NCBI GenBank assembly: GCA_030015575.1
Contig: CM057340.1
Span: forward strand, 754,175,632-754,239,631
Length of the DNA stretch: 64,000 nucleotides
Reading direction: 5' to 3'
Source: Agapanthus africanus
Taxonomy: Eukaryota; Streptophyta; Magnoliopsida; Asparagales; Amaryllidaceae
Positions 1 through 10,151 of this stretch are shown one piece after another. Within the stretch, counting starts at the first letter, position 1. Every line of letters begins with the position of its first letter. The notes under the pieces are model-generated. The model searched no databases, was not told where the DNA came from, and was given only the letters and a program-made list of their open reading frames with translations. A program made the translations under genes and the position numbers.

Positions 1-664
1 CGGAGACGACGGGGTCGGAGCTCCGGCGGGGTGCAGGCTACGAGGGTTGCAGGGGGCGTAGCGGTCGAGTTTGTGGGTTGCAGCGAGGTCGGGTTGTTTG
101 CAGTCGGGAAAGAGGAGAGAGGGAGGAGGAGAGGGTGGCTGCGAGGACGAGGAGGCGCCGGCGAGGGGTCGCCGGCGAGTAGAGTATGCAGGCGATGGGT
201 CGTGGGTTCGGTGTATGCGTTTACGGTGGAGGAGAGGCGTCGGGGTAGTAGAGGAGTTGAGAAGGGAAGGAGATGAGAGGGAAGGCGAGGTCGAGGAGTT
301 GGGCGGCGGTGGAGGCGGGGTCGGCGACGAGAATGGGTGGGACGTGGGTTCTCGTCGTCGTGGGTCGTCGTGAAGGTGACGGAGGTGGTGGTTGGAGTAG
401 GTGAGAGAGGTAAGGTGAAGAGGATGCGAGATCGTCGGCGTGAGGCGACGACAGCGAGGGTGAAGCGGCGACGAGCGCGACAAGGGCGAGCACGTGGCGT
501 GGGTTCTCGCGAAGGCGAAGGCGGCGGAACAAAAAGCAGGTGAAGAAGAAGAGAGAGAGAACGTGGGTGAAGTATATAGGAAATAGGTTTTTAAAAGAAA
601 AGAATATATATATAATAAAGGAGGAGAGAGAGAGCGAGCACGGATTTGAACGATTTAGTTTAAA

Positions 665-710
<46 letters not shown>

Positions 711-1322
711 AACTGTATCAGTTACATATACATGTTTAACAGTAAGAATATATATTATAATATAATCTTAGGAAAATTTGAGTTTTTGGTCAATACAAAA
801 TTAGTCCAAAACACGCCTGGGTCGGGTCTAAAATTATGGTTTAAAAATACGGTCAATATACGTGTCAATCAAAACCAAAATAGGATAACCGGGTAACGAA
901 AATATATACTCCCAAGAACGGATATATGTAGCGTGCACGTAGCTATCCAAATGGGTCCGTTTCACTGAATGGGACAAGAACAAGATGTACGGATGCCACG
1001 ACAGGGTTAGGGATACGATAAAGGCCATGCTAGATATTTTAAAAATATTTTATTTGACTTTATATGTTATATTGAAAAATGCAGATGCCAGATAAAATGC
1101 AGGTATACAGGACATATAACATGAAAGTGCACGGATCCTCATGACTAGCAAGGATAAATCATAAACAGAAATCAAGAAGGGTTTCCACCAAGTGGGTCGG
1201 GTCGGATGCAAATACAGATGCTAATTATACTATTCGCATCCAAAACACAATAAATCAAGAAAATAGCCATAAGTAAAGAAATAACCAAAATAGAACTGAT
1301 ATAAATGAACTAGGGTGTTACA
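1..1322 (-). mobile_element. Tekay-like LTR, family A, cut by window edge
   Basis: The right-hand part of a long chromovirus-type LTR. Its end at 1322 (…agggtgttaca, so TGTAACA… on the minus strand) matches the ends of the other family A LTRs at 29327, 36455 and 62452. The internal order also matches: a GC-rich pyrimidine-biased block (about 1-540), a GA-rich tract, then the conserved block around 880-1030 (gtccgtttcactgaatggga). The left side lies outside the window, so solo or paired status and the target duplication cannot be judged. Confidence 0.85.
669..706. repeat. (AT)19 microsatellite
   Basis: Nineteen uninterrupted AT dinucleotides inside the family A LTR, next to the GA-rich tract. 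The other family A LTRs lack a run of this length here, so it is a copy-specific expansion. Confidence 0.95.
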
Positions 1323-2206
1323 GTAAGTATTACATGCAACATGTATTAGCACGATAACAAAAATAGTACAATCTGGCAGGTTACAAGCATGTCAAGGATA
1401 ACATAATCATATCATGTACAAGACCAAGATAATAGTATAAACAGAGATAGCATATTCAATCCGATTAATAATTATAAAAATGGTGTTGATTAACCATGCA
1501 TAAGAAAGTTCCATTTAGATATTCAGCGTCACCATAATTTGTAAAATAGCTTAAAAATAACAAACGTTCTCCAAAAGGGCCGTGTCATATACCAAAACAA
1601 AGCTAATTCATTAAGGTTTTCATTTTTATAAGTTAAAATATCTCAGGTTCTTCTTACAAAAAATTATGAACGTTCGAAATTGAAAGTTTGCTGCTTGAAT
1701 TTCCCTAGACAGCAGTTCAGAGGTACTTTCATTTACAGTTTACGTGATTTAAACAATTTAAATATTTTACAGGGTTATAGTATTCTGAGTTAGCTTCGTA
1801 ACGAACTAAAGAACATGTGCTAATGATTTTTTTATGATTTATAATGAATTTTATAAGGTAAGGTGTATAGTAAATTTCAGATTTGTCATATCCGCTTGGC
1901 GACGACGTTTCATGTGTAAACTATAATATTTTCATAGCGTTATAAAATGCAGATTATAAACTAATTAATGATATACAGATTATATAGATATAAACGGTAT
2001 AATGATAATAATAAGAAATATTACGACGATATATATATTTATAGATATAATTATAGCATGTTGCAAGTTGTAAACTTGCATACACTGTATATTATAAAAC
2101 TGATTAACGTTAAATTACTACGGTGTATAAATTATATAGATATAGTTGTATGATAATAAAAATAATAATAGTACGACAACATATAAGTAAATTGTGTAAA
2201 CCATAG
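1323..2206 (-). mobile_element. Old Tekay-type LTR remnant, first half
   Basis: AT-rich sequence without coding potential. Features such as the cagcagttcag block near 1710 are of the kind found in the long non-coding LTRs of this window. It continues at 3717 after the solo LTR at 2207-3716, because the CATAG duplication joins the two halves. No clear left terminus is visible; the family A LTR ending at 1322 probably inserted into it. Confidence 0.45.
2202..2206. repeat. Target site duplication CATAG (partner 3717-3721)
   Basis: CATAG occurs immediately before 2207 and immediately after 3716. This perfect 5-bp direct repeat fixes the boundaries of the solo LTR between them. Confidence 0.9.
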
Positions 2207-3716
2207 TGATCAGTCTAAAATAGTGCACATTTTAATGAACATTTTTTCTACTATTGTTAAGTGCTAAAAAGTGTTAATTGTAAATAGAGAACTTATGTGA
2301 CTTTATTTGTAAAAGTTTATTATCATATGTTTCTACATTTATAATTAATATAATGAGGGAAAACATATGTATATAATATTTAAATGAAATAGTAGTAATT
2401 AAAATTTGCATATCATATCTAATATTCCTAATCAATATTCTTAAGATATTATATCATATAAATGGTTATGATAATATCTCAAAGATACTAAATACTAATA
2501 ACACTTTGATTTGATATATTGTGTAGATATTAGCTCATGTCTGGAATCCAAGTAAGAGATCCGAGTTAAATGGGGATGTCGAAACCGAATCTGCCAAAAT
2601 TTGGAAGCAAATCGAGAGATCTAGCAACAACAGAGACTTAGAGTATTATTTTCAGAATCTAGACATCAAAGGGATCTCCACATGTAACACAAGAAACCAG
2701 AAAAATCCCAAGTCATGATCCCACCAAAGCGTGGCGGAAGGGCGGCCAAACGTGACATTTTGTGGCGGCTCAGCGGTCAAATCTGGGCCGTTGGATGTGA
2801 GATTTTGGGATCATGATCTTAACTGCATCTATTCCTATATGGAATCTAAGGTTTCTGGTTTCAAGAACTATATAAGGGATCGAGAGCTGTACATTGAAAA
2901 TCATCACCGAAGAGATCCGAGTGATCATCATCTATTCATCTACCTCCAACAAGAGAGAAATCTAGAGCAATCTAGGGTTTTTGTAATCTACTTTTTAAGG
3001 AGAAAAGTTCTATGCAATAGTTGATTAATAAAGATAGTTTTTAGTTTTAATTCTTTTTGCATTTATTTTCCGCATTTAATTTTTGCACTTATTTTACTGC
3101 ATCTTCATTATGCCTTCATTCACCTTCATCCCCTTTTCTAAGTTAACCATGAGCGAGTAATTCCTAGCTTGCTAGGGTTTGTAGGATAGGGTAGAACAAT
3201 GGATGAGAAAATCTTTTAATTTCTTTTATACATTTTAAAGTTTATAAACTTTAGCAAAATAAATGTTAATTTCCTTATCGGGCGCGCTATCAATTTATTG
3301 ATAGGCTCGACCACGATTTGAGGTTGGTTAACACTTGTTTTGTTAAGGGCTAGACATGAATAGAGACAATGCAATGATAAGGTTAGTAGTGGAGAAACCC
3401 TAGTTTCTTCCAAGAACCCTAATCTACATTTATTACTATCGATCCAGTTTTAAACTATTAAAAGATAAAGACGTCATTTTTAATTATTCATCCATTACTA
3501 CTAAGTCCTATGAACCCCACAGGCCTTTTCATTATAAATTTTATATCCGTTTCAAAATATAACGACAAACAATTAACTTTTTTCATCAACTCGTCTAAAG
3601 CAAGAAAAGAGTTAAGGTTTCCCTACGGACGATCCGTACTCATCGCGGTTAACTACTAGCGACGCCGTCTTGATTGCGGTTATTTACAAAAACACTTCTT
3701 TTCGAACGATCAATCA
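2207..3716 (+). mobile_element. Solo LTR of an Athila-like element
   Basis: About 1510 bp, starting TGATCAGTC and ending GATCAATCA. On the plus strand it aligns along its length with the reverse complement of the LTRs at 45830-47418 and 52798-54375. Shared blocks include the AT-rich start, a central ccctagtttcttccaagaacc block and the final gatcaatca. It is flanked by perfect CATAG repeats and has no internal region, as expected after recombination between two LTRs. It is clearly more diverged than the paired LTRs, so it is an older insertion. Confidence 0.9.
2869..2876 (+). promoter_or_regulatory. TATA box of the solo Athila-like LTR
   Basis: A tatataag motif sits in LTR sense. The LTRs at 45830 and 52798 have the equivalent motif on the minus strand near 46760 and 53718. 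This marks the likely U3/R boundary. Whether it is active is unknown. Confidence 0.55.
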
Positions 3717-4555
3717 CATAGCATGTAGTAAATTGTAAACTTGTCTCGAATCAAATGCGATGAACGGAAGCAACACTACACTATACAAATCAACATTAAG
3801 TTTTGATGGCTCGGTTAAAGATCTAGGATGTGGCTGGAGTTGCGTCGATGAGAATGGATGCGGGCTTGAAGCACGAAGAAGGAGAATATATAAATTGATG
3901 AGAGAGAGATTTAGTTAGAGGAGAGAGAAAGAGAGGGAACAGAGAGAGATGGGTTTTGTTTAGTAGAAAAAATATAAAGTATATTATATATATAGTATGT
4001 TTTATATTAGGTTATAATATATATATATATATTATAATTTCAATGCATATAGATAATATCAAACTACATTCTATCTCCACCAAAGATATGCCTTGGACAA
4101 ATAATACATATTCGTAAACTTTCTAACTCTAATGCAAGAATATAATTTAAATAACTTATACCCCCATATTTAAGATTTAAAAAAATTCTAAATATATATC
4201 TGAATATAGTAAATATTTGATATTGGGTTACATGATAAATATCAGTATAAAATATGGAATGCAGAAATAACGAGATGACAGTGAATATAATTTATTTCTA
4301 ACATATGGCTACTAGAAGATATTTGCATATAATTTTGATACTAGAATATCAGTTATACTAGATTCACATGGATTCAGTTTACTGATAAATATCAGATATA
4401 ATCTAGCACCATACTGGGTTTCACACATGCGGGACGGGTCAAATAACTATTACTACTATTCGAAATACTCGGAACCCAAAAGAATAAAATAGAAGAAATA
4501 TAAAGTAAGTGTTAAAATACCAATTAATCTCGTATAACCGTACTAGGGTGTTACA
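3717..4555 (-). mobile_element. Old Tekay-type LTR remnant, second half
   Basis: Continues the remnant at 1323-2206 beyond the solo LTR. It contains a GA-rich tract (about 3890-3950), then AT-rich sequence, and ends at 4555 with …agggtgttaca. That end is the TGTAACA terminus typical of minus-oriented Tekay LTRs here. Seven bases separate it from the copia LTR at 4563. It may be the 3' LTR partner of the LTR at 10152-12810, but the alignment is too weak to be sure. Confidence 0.5.
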
Positions 4556-4562
4556 GGGAGGC

Positions 4563-4872
4563 TGTTAGGTTATGAGATATTTGAATATAATTATATTAGA
4601 TATTATGGTTATCATAAATCAGATAAGTTTTGATTTATGTTGAGATTATAATCAGTGTGTTAGATTGTTAGGATTGTTAGTTTATTATGAACCGTAGATT
4701 TGAGAGAAGAGGAAAAATATTATTATTAAAGATTGATCAAACTATAATATACAATGTGCCTATCTATATATAGCATACAAGATTAAATCCCAATCCTAAG
4801 AGATAAGATTAAATCTCTATACAAAGAGATAAAGATAAAATGATATATGAAAGATTTATGAATATCTTAACA
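4563..4872 (-). mobile_element. Copia 3' LTR
   Basis: On the minus strand the LTR begins TGTTAAGATATTC at 4872, directly after a purine tract. It contains a CTATATATAG TATA box. The left limit is uncertain. A TG…CA reading gives 4563. Comparison with the 5' LTR, where the primer-binding site directly follows the equivalent of position 4683, would make the LTR only about 190 bp. Confidence 0.65.
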
Positions 4873-4881
4873 GCCCCCTTC
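4873..4881 (-). other. Polypurine tract of the copia element
   Basis: Minus strand GAAGGGGGC directly abuts the 3' LTR start, the position used to prime plus-strand DNA synthesis. Confidence 0.75.
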
Positions 4882-4895
4882 AAACTCACGATAGA

Positions 4896-5755
4896 TCATA
4901 AATCGAGAGTTTGGACAAGAAATGCGAAAGTCGAGTACGTGTTTTGAGGCTTCGTAAAGAGATCAGCCACTTGATTATTGAAATGGATGTAAGAAAGTGA
5001 AACCCGACCTCGGTCGTACTCTTGGTGAACTATGTGACAATCCACCTCAATATGCTTAGTACGTTCCTGAAAAACTGGATTTTCAGCAATACGAACATGA
5101 TTCTTGTTGTCATAATAAAGTGGAACATGAGAAGGAATGACGACACCCATATCAACAAGTAAACTACGAAGCCATTTAAGTTCTGCAGCAGTATCGGCCA
5201 TTGCACGGTACTCAGTTTCAGTGCTGGAGCGAGAAACAGTATCTTGGCGCTTGTTGCACCAGGAAATCAAAGGTGTACCCAAGACATAGCCCAATGATAG
5301 ATCAACGAGTATCAGGATCGCCAGCCCATGCAAGGTCAGAATCAGAAGGAAACAATAATGATCAAGTATGAGTGCCACGAAAGTATCGAAGAACCCGTAT
5401 GAGAGCTGCATAGTAAGCAGATGTGGAGTACTCATAAACTGACTGAGAACATGTCTGGCTTGGTGAGAGAGGTAAATAAGTGTACCGATCAACTCACGAT
5501 ACCGAGTGGAGTTTGATAAGGTTGCTCCATCTGCTTGACGAAGCTTCAGATGAAGCTCAATCGGCATAGCTGTAGAAGTACTGACAGTAATAGTAGAATC
5601 ATCAACCGTGGCTCATGCAAGAAGATCCGAAATGTACTGCTGTGACAAAAGATAACCACAGGAAGAGTAAGCAATTTCGATAACCACAGAAGTTTCTTTA
5701 GATATGTGATAGTTGTGTCATTGTCAGTGACAATCATATCATCAACATAGATCAA
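4896..5755 (-). pseudogene. Copia reverse transcriptase C-terminus and RNase H
   Basis: Fragments of a copia polyprotein in two reading frames. The upstream piece (5546-5755) has the reverse transcriptase active-site motif YVDD within MIYVDDMIV. The longer piece (4896-5567) carries the RNase H end, with the SRSSTETEYRAM block, KHIEVDCHIV and the closing ADLFTKP motif. In a functional element this domain removes the RNA template strand during cDNA synthesis. The middle part (about 5300-5450) is frame-scrambled, so the enzyme is dead. The stop just after the RNase H end lies at the purine tract, as expected for the end of a copia polyprotein. Confidence 0.85.
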
Positions 5756-5870
5756 GTGAAGAGCTCGGGCTTTGGAGTAAGAGCGATAAAAGAGCGCATA
5801 ATAGGCTCTCAGTGAATCCCGCAGTCAGAAGAGTTTGATGAAATCGTTCAAACCAAGCATGGGGTACTGC

Positions 5871-6294
5871 TTAAGACCATAAAGTGCACGTCACAGACGA
5901 CACGCATATCCAGGGGAAGCGGACACCGGGAGAAGGCTTCATATAAATCGTCGTCGAAAGATCACCGTTAAGAAAAGCATTCTTAATGTCCATCTGAAAT
6001 ATAGGCCAGCGACTGGCTGCAGCAACTACAATAAGCACGTGAATGGAAGGGATCTTTGCAACAGGAGCAAAAGCCACTTCATAATCAATGCTATATTCCT
6101 GAGAAAACCCATGAGCCACAAGATATATCTTGTAACGTTTGACTGATCCCATCTGACTTGGTTTTGATCTTATAAATCCACTTACAGCTAATGAGCTTGA
6201 CATCTGATGGTAAAGGAACAAGATCCCCCACGTGTGTATCACAGAAAGCTTGCAATTCTTCCTGCATAGCCTGCCACCATTCCAGATATTTCAT
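5871..6294 (-). pseudogene. Copia reverse transcriptase N-terminal part
   Basis: Two overlapping frames carry diagnostic copia reverse transcriptase blocks. Residues CKWIYKIKTKSDG lie near 6170-6200 and the FQMDIKNAFLNGDL block near 5960-6000. The latter holds the first catalytic aspartate. The frame changes near 6140 (ISCGSW to VAHGFSQE), and more sequence is disrupted between 5756 and 5870. It belongs to the same polyprotein as the neighbouring integrase and RNase H remnants. Confidence 0.85.
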
Positions 6295-6373
6295 AGCCTC
6301 AGTATATGACTTTGGTTTCTGAATAAATAAATAACAGAAAGAAAAGATACAAACTGAGGAGAATAATCGTTAG

Positions 6374-7308
6374 TCATGCAAAAGCTATAATGGGCAGGTG
6401 GCCGTCTTTCTCGCGGAGAATTCCGACGAGATGGAAGAGGAGAAATAGCATCCGGAGAAGATGGTAAGGCATATGTGAATACTCAGTCATCACTGTATCA
6501 GTGAAAAGAACAGTAGAAGGCGTGGGAGTATCAGTATGTGTAACAAGAGGTGGAACGGGAGTGTATGTAGGCACAGTAGTGGGTGTAACTGACGATGAGG
6601 TAGAGGAATCAAGAAATGACACATCTACCTCGGAATGAGCAAAATACGGCACATTCTCGAAAAGTGACGTTTCGAGAAATGTGAAGCCGTCTATTAGGAT
6701 CGTAACATTGTATCCTTTATGAGTTGGACTATACCTATCATAAAACACTTTACCGAGCGAGAAGAAAGTCCATCTCGTTCATGAGCAAGTAGAATAAGAC
6801 AAACACAGCCAAAAGTGTGCAGAATTGAATAGTCAAAGGGGGATTTGTAAAGTCTCGAGTATGGAGTGACATATGGAAATAAGGAAGATGGAGTGATATT
6901 GATGAGAAGAACATATGTCAACAAAGCTTCAGGCCAATAAGAACGAGGGATTGAAGAAGAGAATAAGAGGGCCTGTGTAGTCTATAAAATTTGTCGATAT
7001 TTTCTTTCAGCTATACCATTTTGTTCATGAGTGTGTAGGCATGATTGTTATGGAAGTGTACCATGAGATTTAAGAATAGGTTGCATAGATGACGAAACAT
7101 ACTTACAAGTATTGTCAGATCTAAAAAATTTAATTCCTTTTTGAAATTGAGTATAAATCATATTTGTAAATTCAGTATAAATGGAAGGAATCTCAGATCT
7201 GGCATGCATAAGATAAACCCAGGAATAATGAGAGTATTCATCTATAAAGCTTAACATAATATCGATAACTAGACACAGACACAACTGGAGAAGGTCTCCA
7301 AATATCAA
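6374..7308 (-). pseudogene. Copia integrase core and C-terminal part
   Basis: The part at 7048-7308 has the integrase core (SFIDEYSHYSWVY, then FFRSDN), holding the first two acidic residues. The part near 6920-7030 has HEQNGIAERK with the glutamate, and 6694-6924 has the FGCVCLI block. Several stops and frame changes separate these pieces. The segment 6374-6748 is the serine/threonine-rich linker toward reverse transcriptase. Integrase inserts the cDNA into the host chromosome; this copy cannot do so. Confidence 0.8.
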
Positions 7309-7974
7309 AATGAATCAAATCAAAAGGTTCTAATGAAGTTTTATTATGAGACACAGGTAAAACAGTTTGTTTTGCCAAACGACATCCAACACACTTATTT
7401 AAAATACTAATACGAAGGGACCTTAAGACTCCAGACTCAGATAAAAATTTAAGATAAGAACTCGAAATGTGACCTAAACGACGATACTACATATCGGAAG
7501 TAGCCAATCCAGCTACAGTTTTATTTAAGGTAGGCAAGAGAAGATACTCCAACTGGTACAGTCCATTTACTCTACGACCCATCCCAATCTTTTGACCGGT
7601 GCTTGAATCCTGCACAATACAAGGTAATTAGAGCCAGCAATCTGACTACCAGATAAAAGATTCATTATTAATTTAGGCACATGTAATATAGATGAAAGAA
7701 TAAGATTGCCAGAAGATGACTGGTAGATGTGATGTCACCACATTGATTTACTGCAAGTGACGAGCCATTAGCAATATGTATGTATGGTATAGGAATAATA
7801 GAACAGTTTGTAAGAAAGGATTTATCAAAAGTCATATGATGCGTGGCACCTGAGTCAAATATCTAAGGAATAGAAATACCAGAATTAGCTGCTGAGGCAG
7901 TGTGGTAGAAGGTGCAGGAGTTCCACTGACATGAAGACTCTGTTGAGCTCAACAATATTCGTAATCTTTGCTAT
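7309..7974 (-). pseudogene. Copia protease and GAG-pre-integrase zinc region
   Basis: Read directly on the minus strand. An aspartic protease active site IFDSGATHHMT lies with Asp-Ser-Gly at 7848-7856. It is preceded two codons upstream by a TAG (7863-7865) where the family has tryptophan. Further down, near 7370-7500, is the pre-integrase zinc-binding region (LGHISSSYLK … CVGCRLAKQ) with the usual His and Cys-x2-Cys. The frames are interrupted. Protease would have processed the polyprotein. Confidence 0.7.
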
Positions 7975-8967
7975 CTATACGGAGGAGAATGAATCTGAAG
8001 TTGCAGTAGAGGTTGATGACACAGCAGTAGATAAAGCTGGAGGCCGATTGTGATAGCAAGCAGCTAAACGAGTTTGAGTATTTATCGATTTGTTCTTAAG
8101 TACCGAGCACTGAGAGAGATGATGTCCAGGTTTCTTGCAGTATGCACAAACTCGTTCGGTAGAAAGAGAAGAAGGCAGTGGTGGAGCTGTGACGGGTCTG
8201 GTTTGTGCAGTAAAAATAGTAGCCGATGGTGCCACAGATGAGCCCGTATCACGAGTACTAGTAGATGTAGCTGTCAACATCTAGAGGCGGGTCTCCTCAG
8301 AGATGAACTCGGCTACTGCAGCTTCAATGCTAGGCAAAGGAACATGATGGAGTATCTGAGTGCGTAGTCCTTCAAGCTCCGGTCGAAGACACATTGCAAA
8401 ATGGTACAAATGTCGACGATCACGCTGCTTGTAGTACTCGATAGAGATATCTTCCAATGTTACTGGAATCTGAACCTCCATCAGGTGTAATTTCCTCTCA
8501 ATACCCTGATAGAAGAGAGTAAAAGTCTGAACAGAATGATCTTCCTGTCGAGCATCCTGAAGGGCTTGATGCAGTTGGTATTCACGAGCGGCGCCTGTCT
8601 GAACGAACATGCGGCAAGAAGCAATCTATTGCCGACGATATGTAGTCCAATAAACAAACGGATAGGAGTCATCACCGAACGTACAATATATGCCAATAAT
8701 CTGTTGATCGGTTTGCATCCATCGATCACGAGTGAGAGGATAGAGACATGAAGTATCAGTGGAAGAACTGGAGTGATCGGCTGGAGTCACAGGCGTAGCG
8801 GAAGAGGTGGTGGTAGAAGGAGGACAAACAAGTGTGCCATCAATATAGCCCCACAATGCCAAAGCTCGAAAATTGTAGTGCATAGTAAGGCCCCATCCAG
8901 TATAATCCGCAGACTTGATGAGAAGAGTATCGATTGGGGAAAACGAATAGAGTCCATGCTTGCCCAT
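7975..8967 (-). pseudogene. Copia gag with CCHC zinc knuckle
   Basis: One continuous reading frame from a methionine at 8967 down to 7975, broken only by two in-frame stops (8626-8628 and 8281-8283). The first part has the copia gag signature around ALALWGYIDGT. The middle part (8281-8610) is the helical capsid domain (TFTLFYQGIERKL … LRPELEGLRTQIL). The last part has a zinc knuckle CAYCKKPGHHLSQC, with C-x2-C-x4-H-x4-C spacing, which binds RNA in the particle. Length and order fit a copia gag of roughly 330 residues. Confidence 0.8.
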
Positions 8968-9656
8968 ATCTCAGTTATTGTAGCAGCAACACTTTTTAAG
9001 AAGGAAAGAAAAGATATCCAAGGCAGACGCAGAATAAAAGAAGAAATTGGGGGGAGGGGAATCCAAAAGACCGAAGCTGCGTTCTTTCTTTCAAGATCGA
9101 GGCTTCACTTCTCGAGCCACATGAATGAGATCAAGTTCAGATCAGCACTCCCTTCAAGAATCGATGATGACAAGGGAGTGACGAGCTCGTTTGGTCGAAG
9201 TCGAGGTGGGTGGCTGCGACTAGGAGATCACGAGATCGAAGGAGGTGCCTGCGGCTAGAAGAAAGGAGGTGGCTTCGACGAGGAAGAAGGTTGTTGCTTC
9301 AACGATGACGACGAAGAGGTTGGTCGGCGGCGGTGGTGGATGATCGGTGGCGAGGGATCTTCAAAGGGGAGAGTATCTTGCAGCGAGCAGAAACAACAAC
9401 ATCGATGATCGGTGGCGAGGGATCTTCAAAGGGGAGGGTTGTGATGCGATAGATGCGAGGGTTGTGATCTTGATCGCGATAGATGCGAGGGTTTTGACGG
9501 CGATTGACGAGGGTTGTGATGACGATGGCGACGACTTAGATGGTGATTGGCGAGGGCTTCAACGGCGGCGGTTGGCGTGGGCAAATCAGTAGTTTGCTAA
9601 ATAGAGACGACAAAGATGGCTACGTAGAATACGGCGATGAGAAGGATCAATCGGAA
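8968..9656 (-). other. Copia untranslated leader, GC-rich
   Basis: About 690 bases between the gag start and the primer-binding site. No ORF resembles a known protein. The left half contains GA-rich sequence; the right half (9280-9580) is made of short degenerate repeats around gatgcgagggttgtgat. Confidence 0.6.
9340..9436. repeat. 32-bp direct repeat in the copia leader
   Basis: The same 32 bases (atgatcggtggcgagggatc…) occur at 9340-9371 and 9405-9436, offset by 65 bp and without mismatches. The duplication must be young compared with the decay of the coding region. The related motif gatagatgcgagggtt is also doubled just downstream (about 9448 and 9479). Confidence 0.9.
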
Positions 9657-9669
9657 GGATTTGATACCA
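9657..9669 (-). other. Primer-binding site of the copia element
   Basis: Minus strand TGGTATCAAATCC resembles the complement of the initiator-methionine tRNA 3' end (TGGTATCAGAGC) with changes after eight bases. It lies between the LTR remnant and the leader. Confidence 0.7.
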
Positions 9670-9705
9670 TATTACGAATCGTAGATTTGAGAAGCAAGTA
9701 GGCCC
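9670..9705 (-). mobile_element. Fragment of the copia 5' LTR
   Basis: tattacgaatcgtagatttgaga here corresponds to the same block at 4683-4705 of the 3' LTR with few differences. The match stops near 9700, where the Tekay fragment begins. The remaining LTR appears at 12811-12949. Confidence 0.65.
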
Positions 9706-9803
9706 CCTTGTAGCAGCAGACTCTCCAGCATGCCATGTATAACTCCAAGTAGTGCAGTATTGTTGTCACGTCTCCCATATACTCGCAAATTCTCTTCTGC
9801 CAT
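9706..9803 (-). pseudogene. Tekay gag, first 33 codons
   Basis: A start codon at 9803 on the minus strand opens a frame beginning MAEENLRVYGRRDNNTALLG and running to the junction with the copia LTR at about 9705, where it is cut off. It sits 330 bases inside the primer-binding site of the Tekay LTR at 10152, the expected place for gag. Only this N-terminus remains; capsid, zinc knuckle and pol are missing. Confidence 0.6.
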
Positions 9804-10151
9804 GATTCTGAAGTCAAAACGAACGACGGGGTTTAGCAACGAAAACGAGGTTTAAATTCAAAATATTAAAACTGAGCGAAGCAAAGAGATAATGTAACAA
9901 TCAATTCAAAGAATACTGATTAAGTGTAGGACTCTAAGTTACTCATACAGAATACCGTATTGTATCCATGCCGCGGTACATGGGCACAATATCGTAACTC
10001 TATGTAAATCGCCCGAATCCTACGGTCAGAATCAACGGAATCTGCAGCATGACATACTGGGGAAAACCTAGACATGTGATTCTAACCTAATAGGTCGGCA
10101 GAACCCAGACTAATTTTTGACGTCAGCCTGGCTCTGATACCAACAAAACCT
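9804..10151 (-). other. Tekay leader with Met-tRNA primer-binding site
   Basis: The primer-binding site GCTCTGATACCA at 10131-10142 (TGGTATCAGAGC on the minus strand) perfectly matches the initiator-methionine tRNA complement. Nine bases separate it from the LTR. The leader aligns with the leader of the Tekay element at 32579-32925 (ggactctaagttact, cgcccgaatcctacg), so both belong to the same lineage. Confidence 0.85.

Larger units (their letters stand above)
4563..9705 (-). mobile_element. Degenerate Ty1/copia retrotransposon
   Basis: Minus-strand copia order is preserved: leader, gag with zinc knuckle, protease, integrase, reverse transcriptase, RNase H, purine tract, 3' LTR. All coding parts carry stops or frameshifts. 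The 5' LTR survives only as 9670-9705, with a further LTR piece at 12811-12949 beyond an inserted Tekay fragment. No matching target duplication was found, because the flanks have been rearranged. Confidence 0.85.

Noticed and set aside
221-532. Coding gene on the minus strand
   Set aside because: A Ser/Pro/Arg-rich frame in the GC-rich block of an LTR. Similar blocks recur in the other Tekay LTRs, and both strands are open here, which signals composition.
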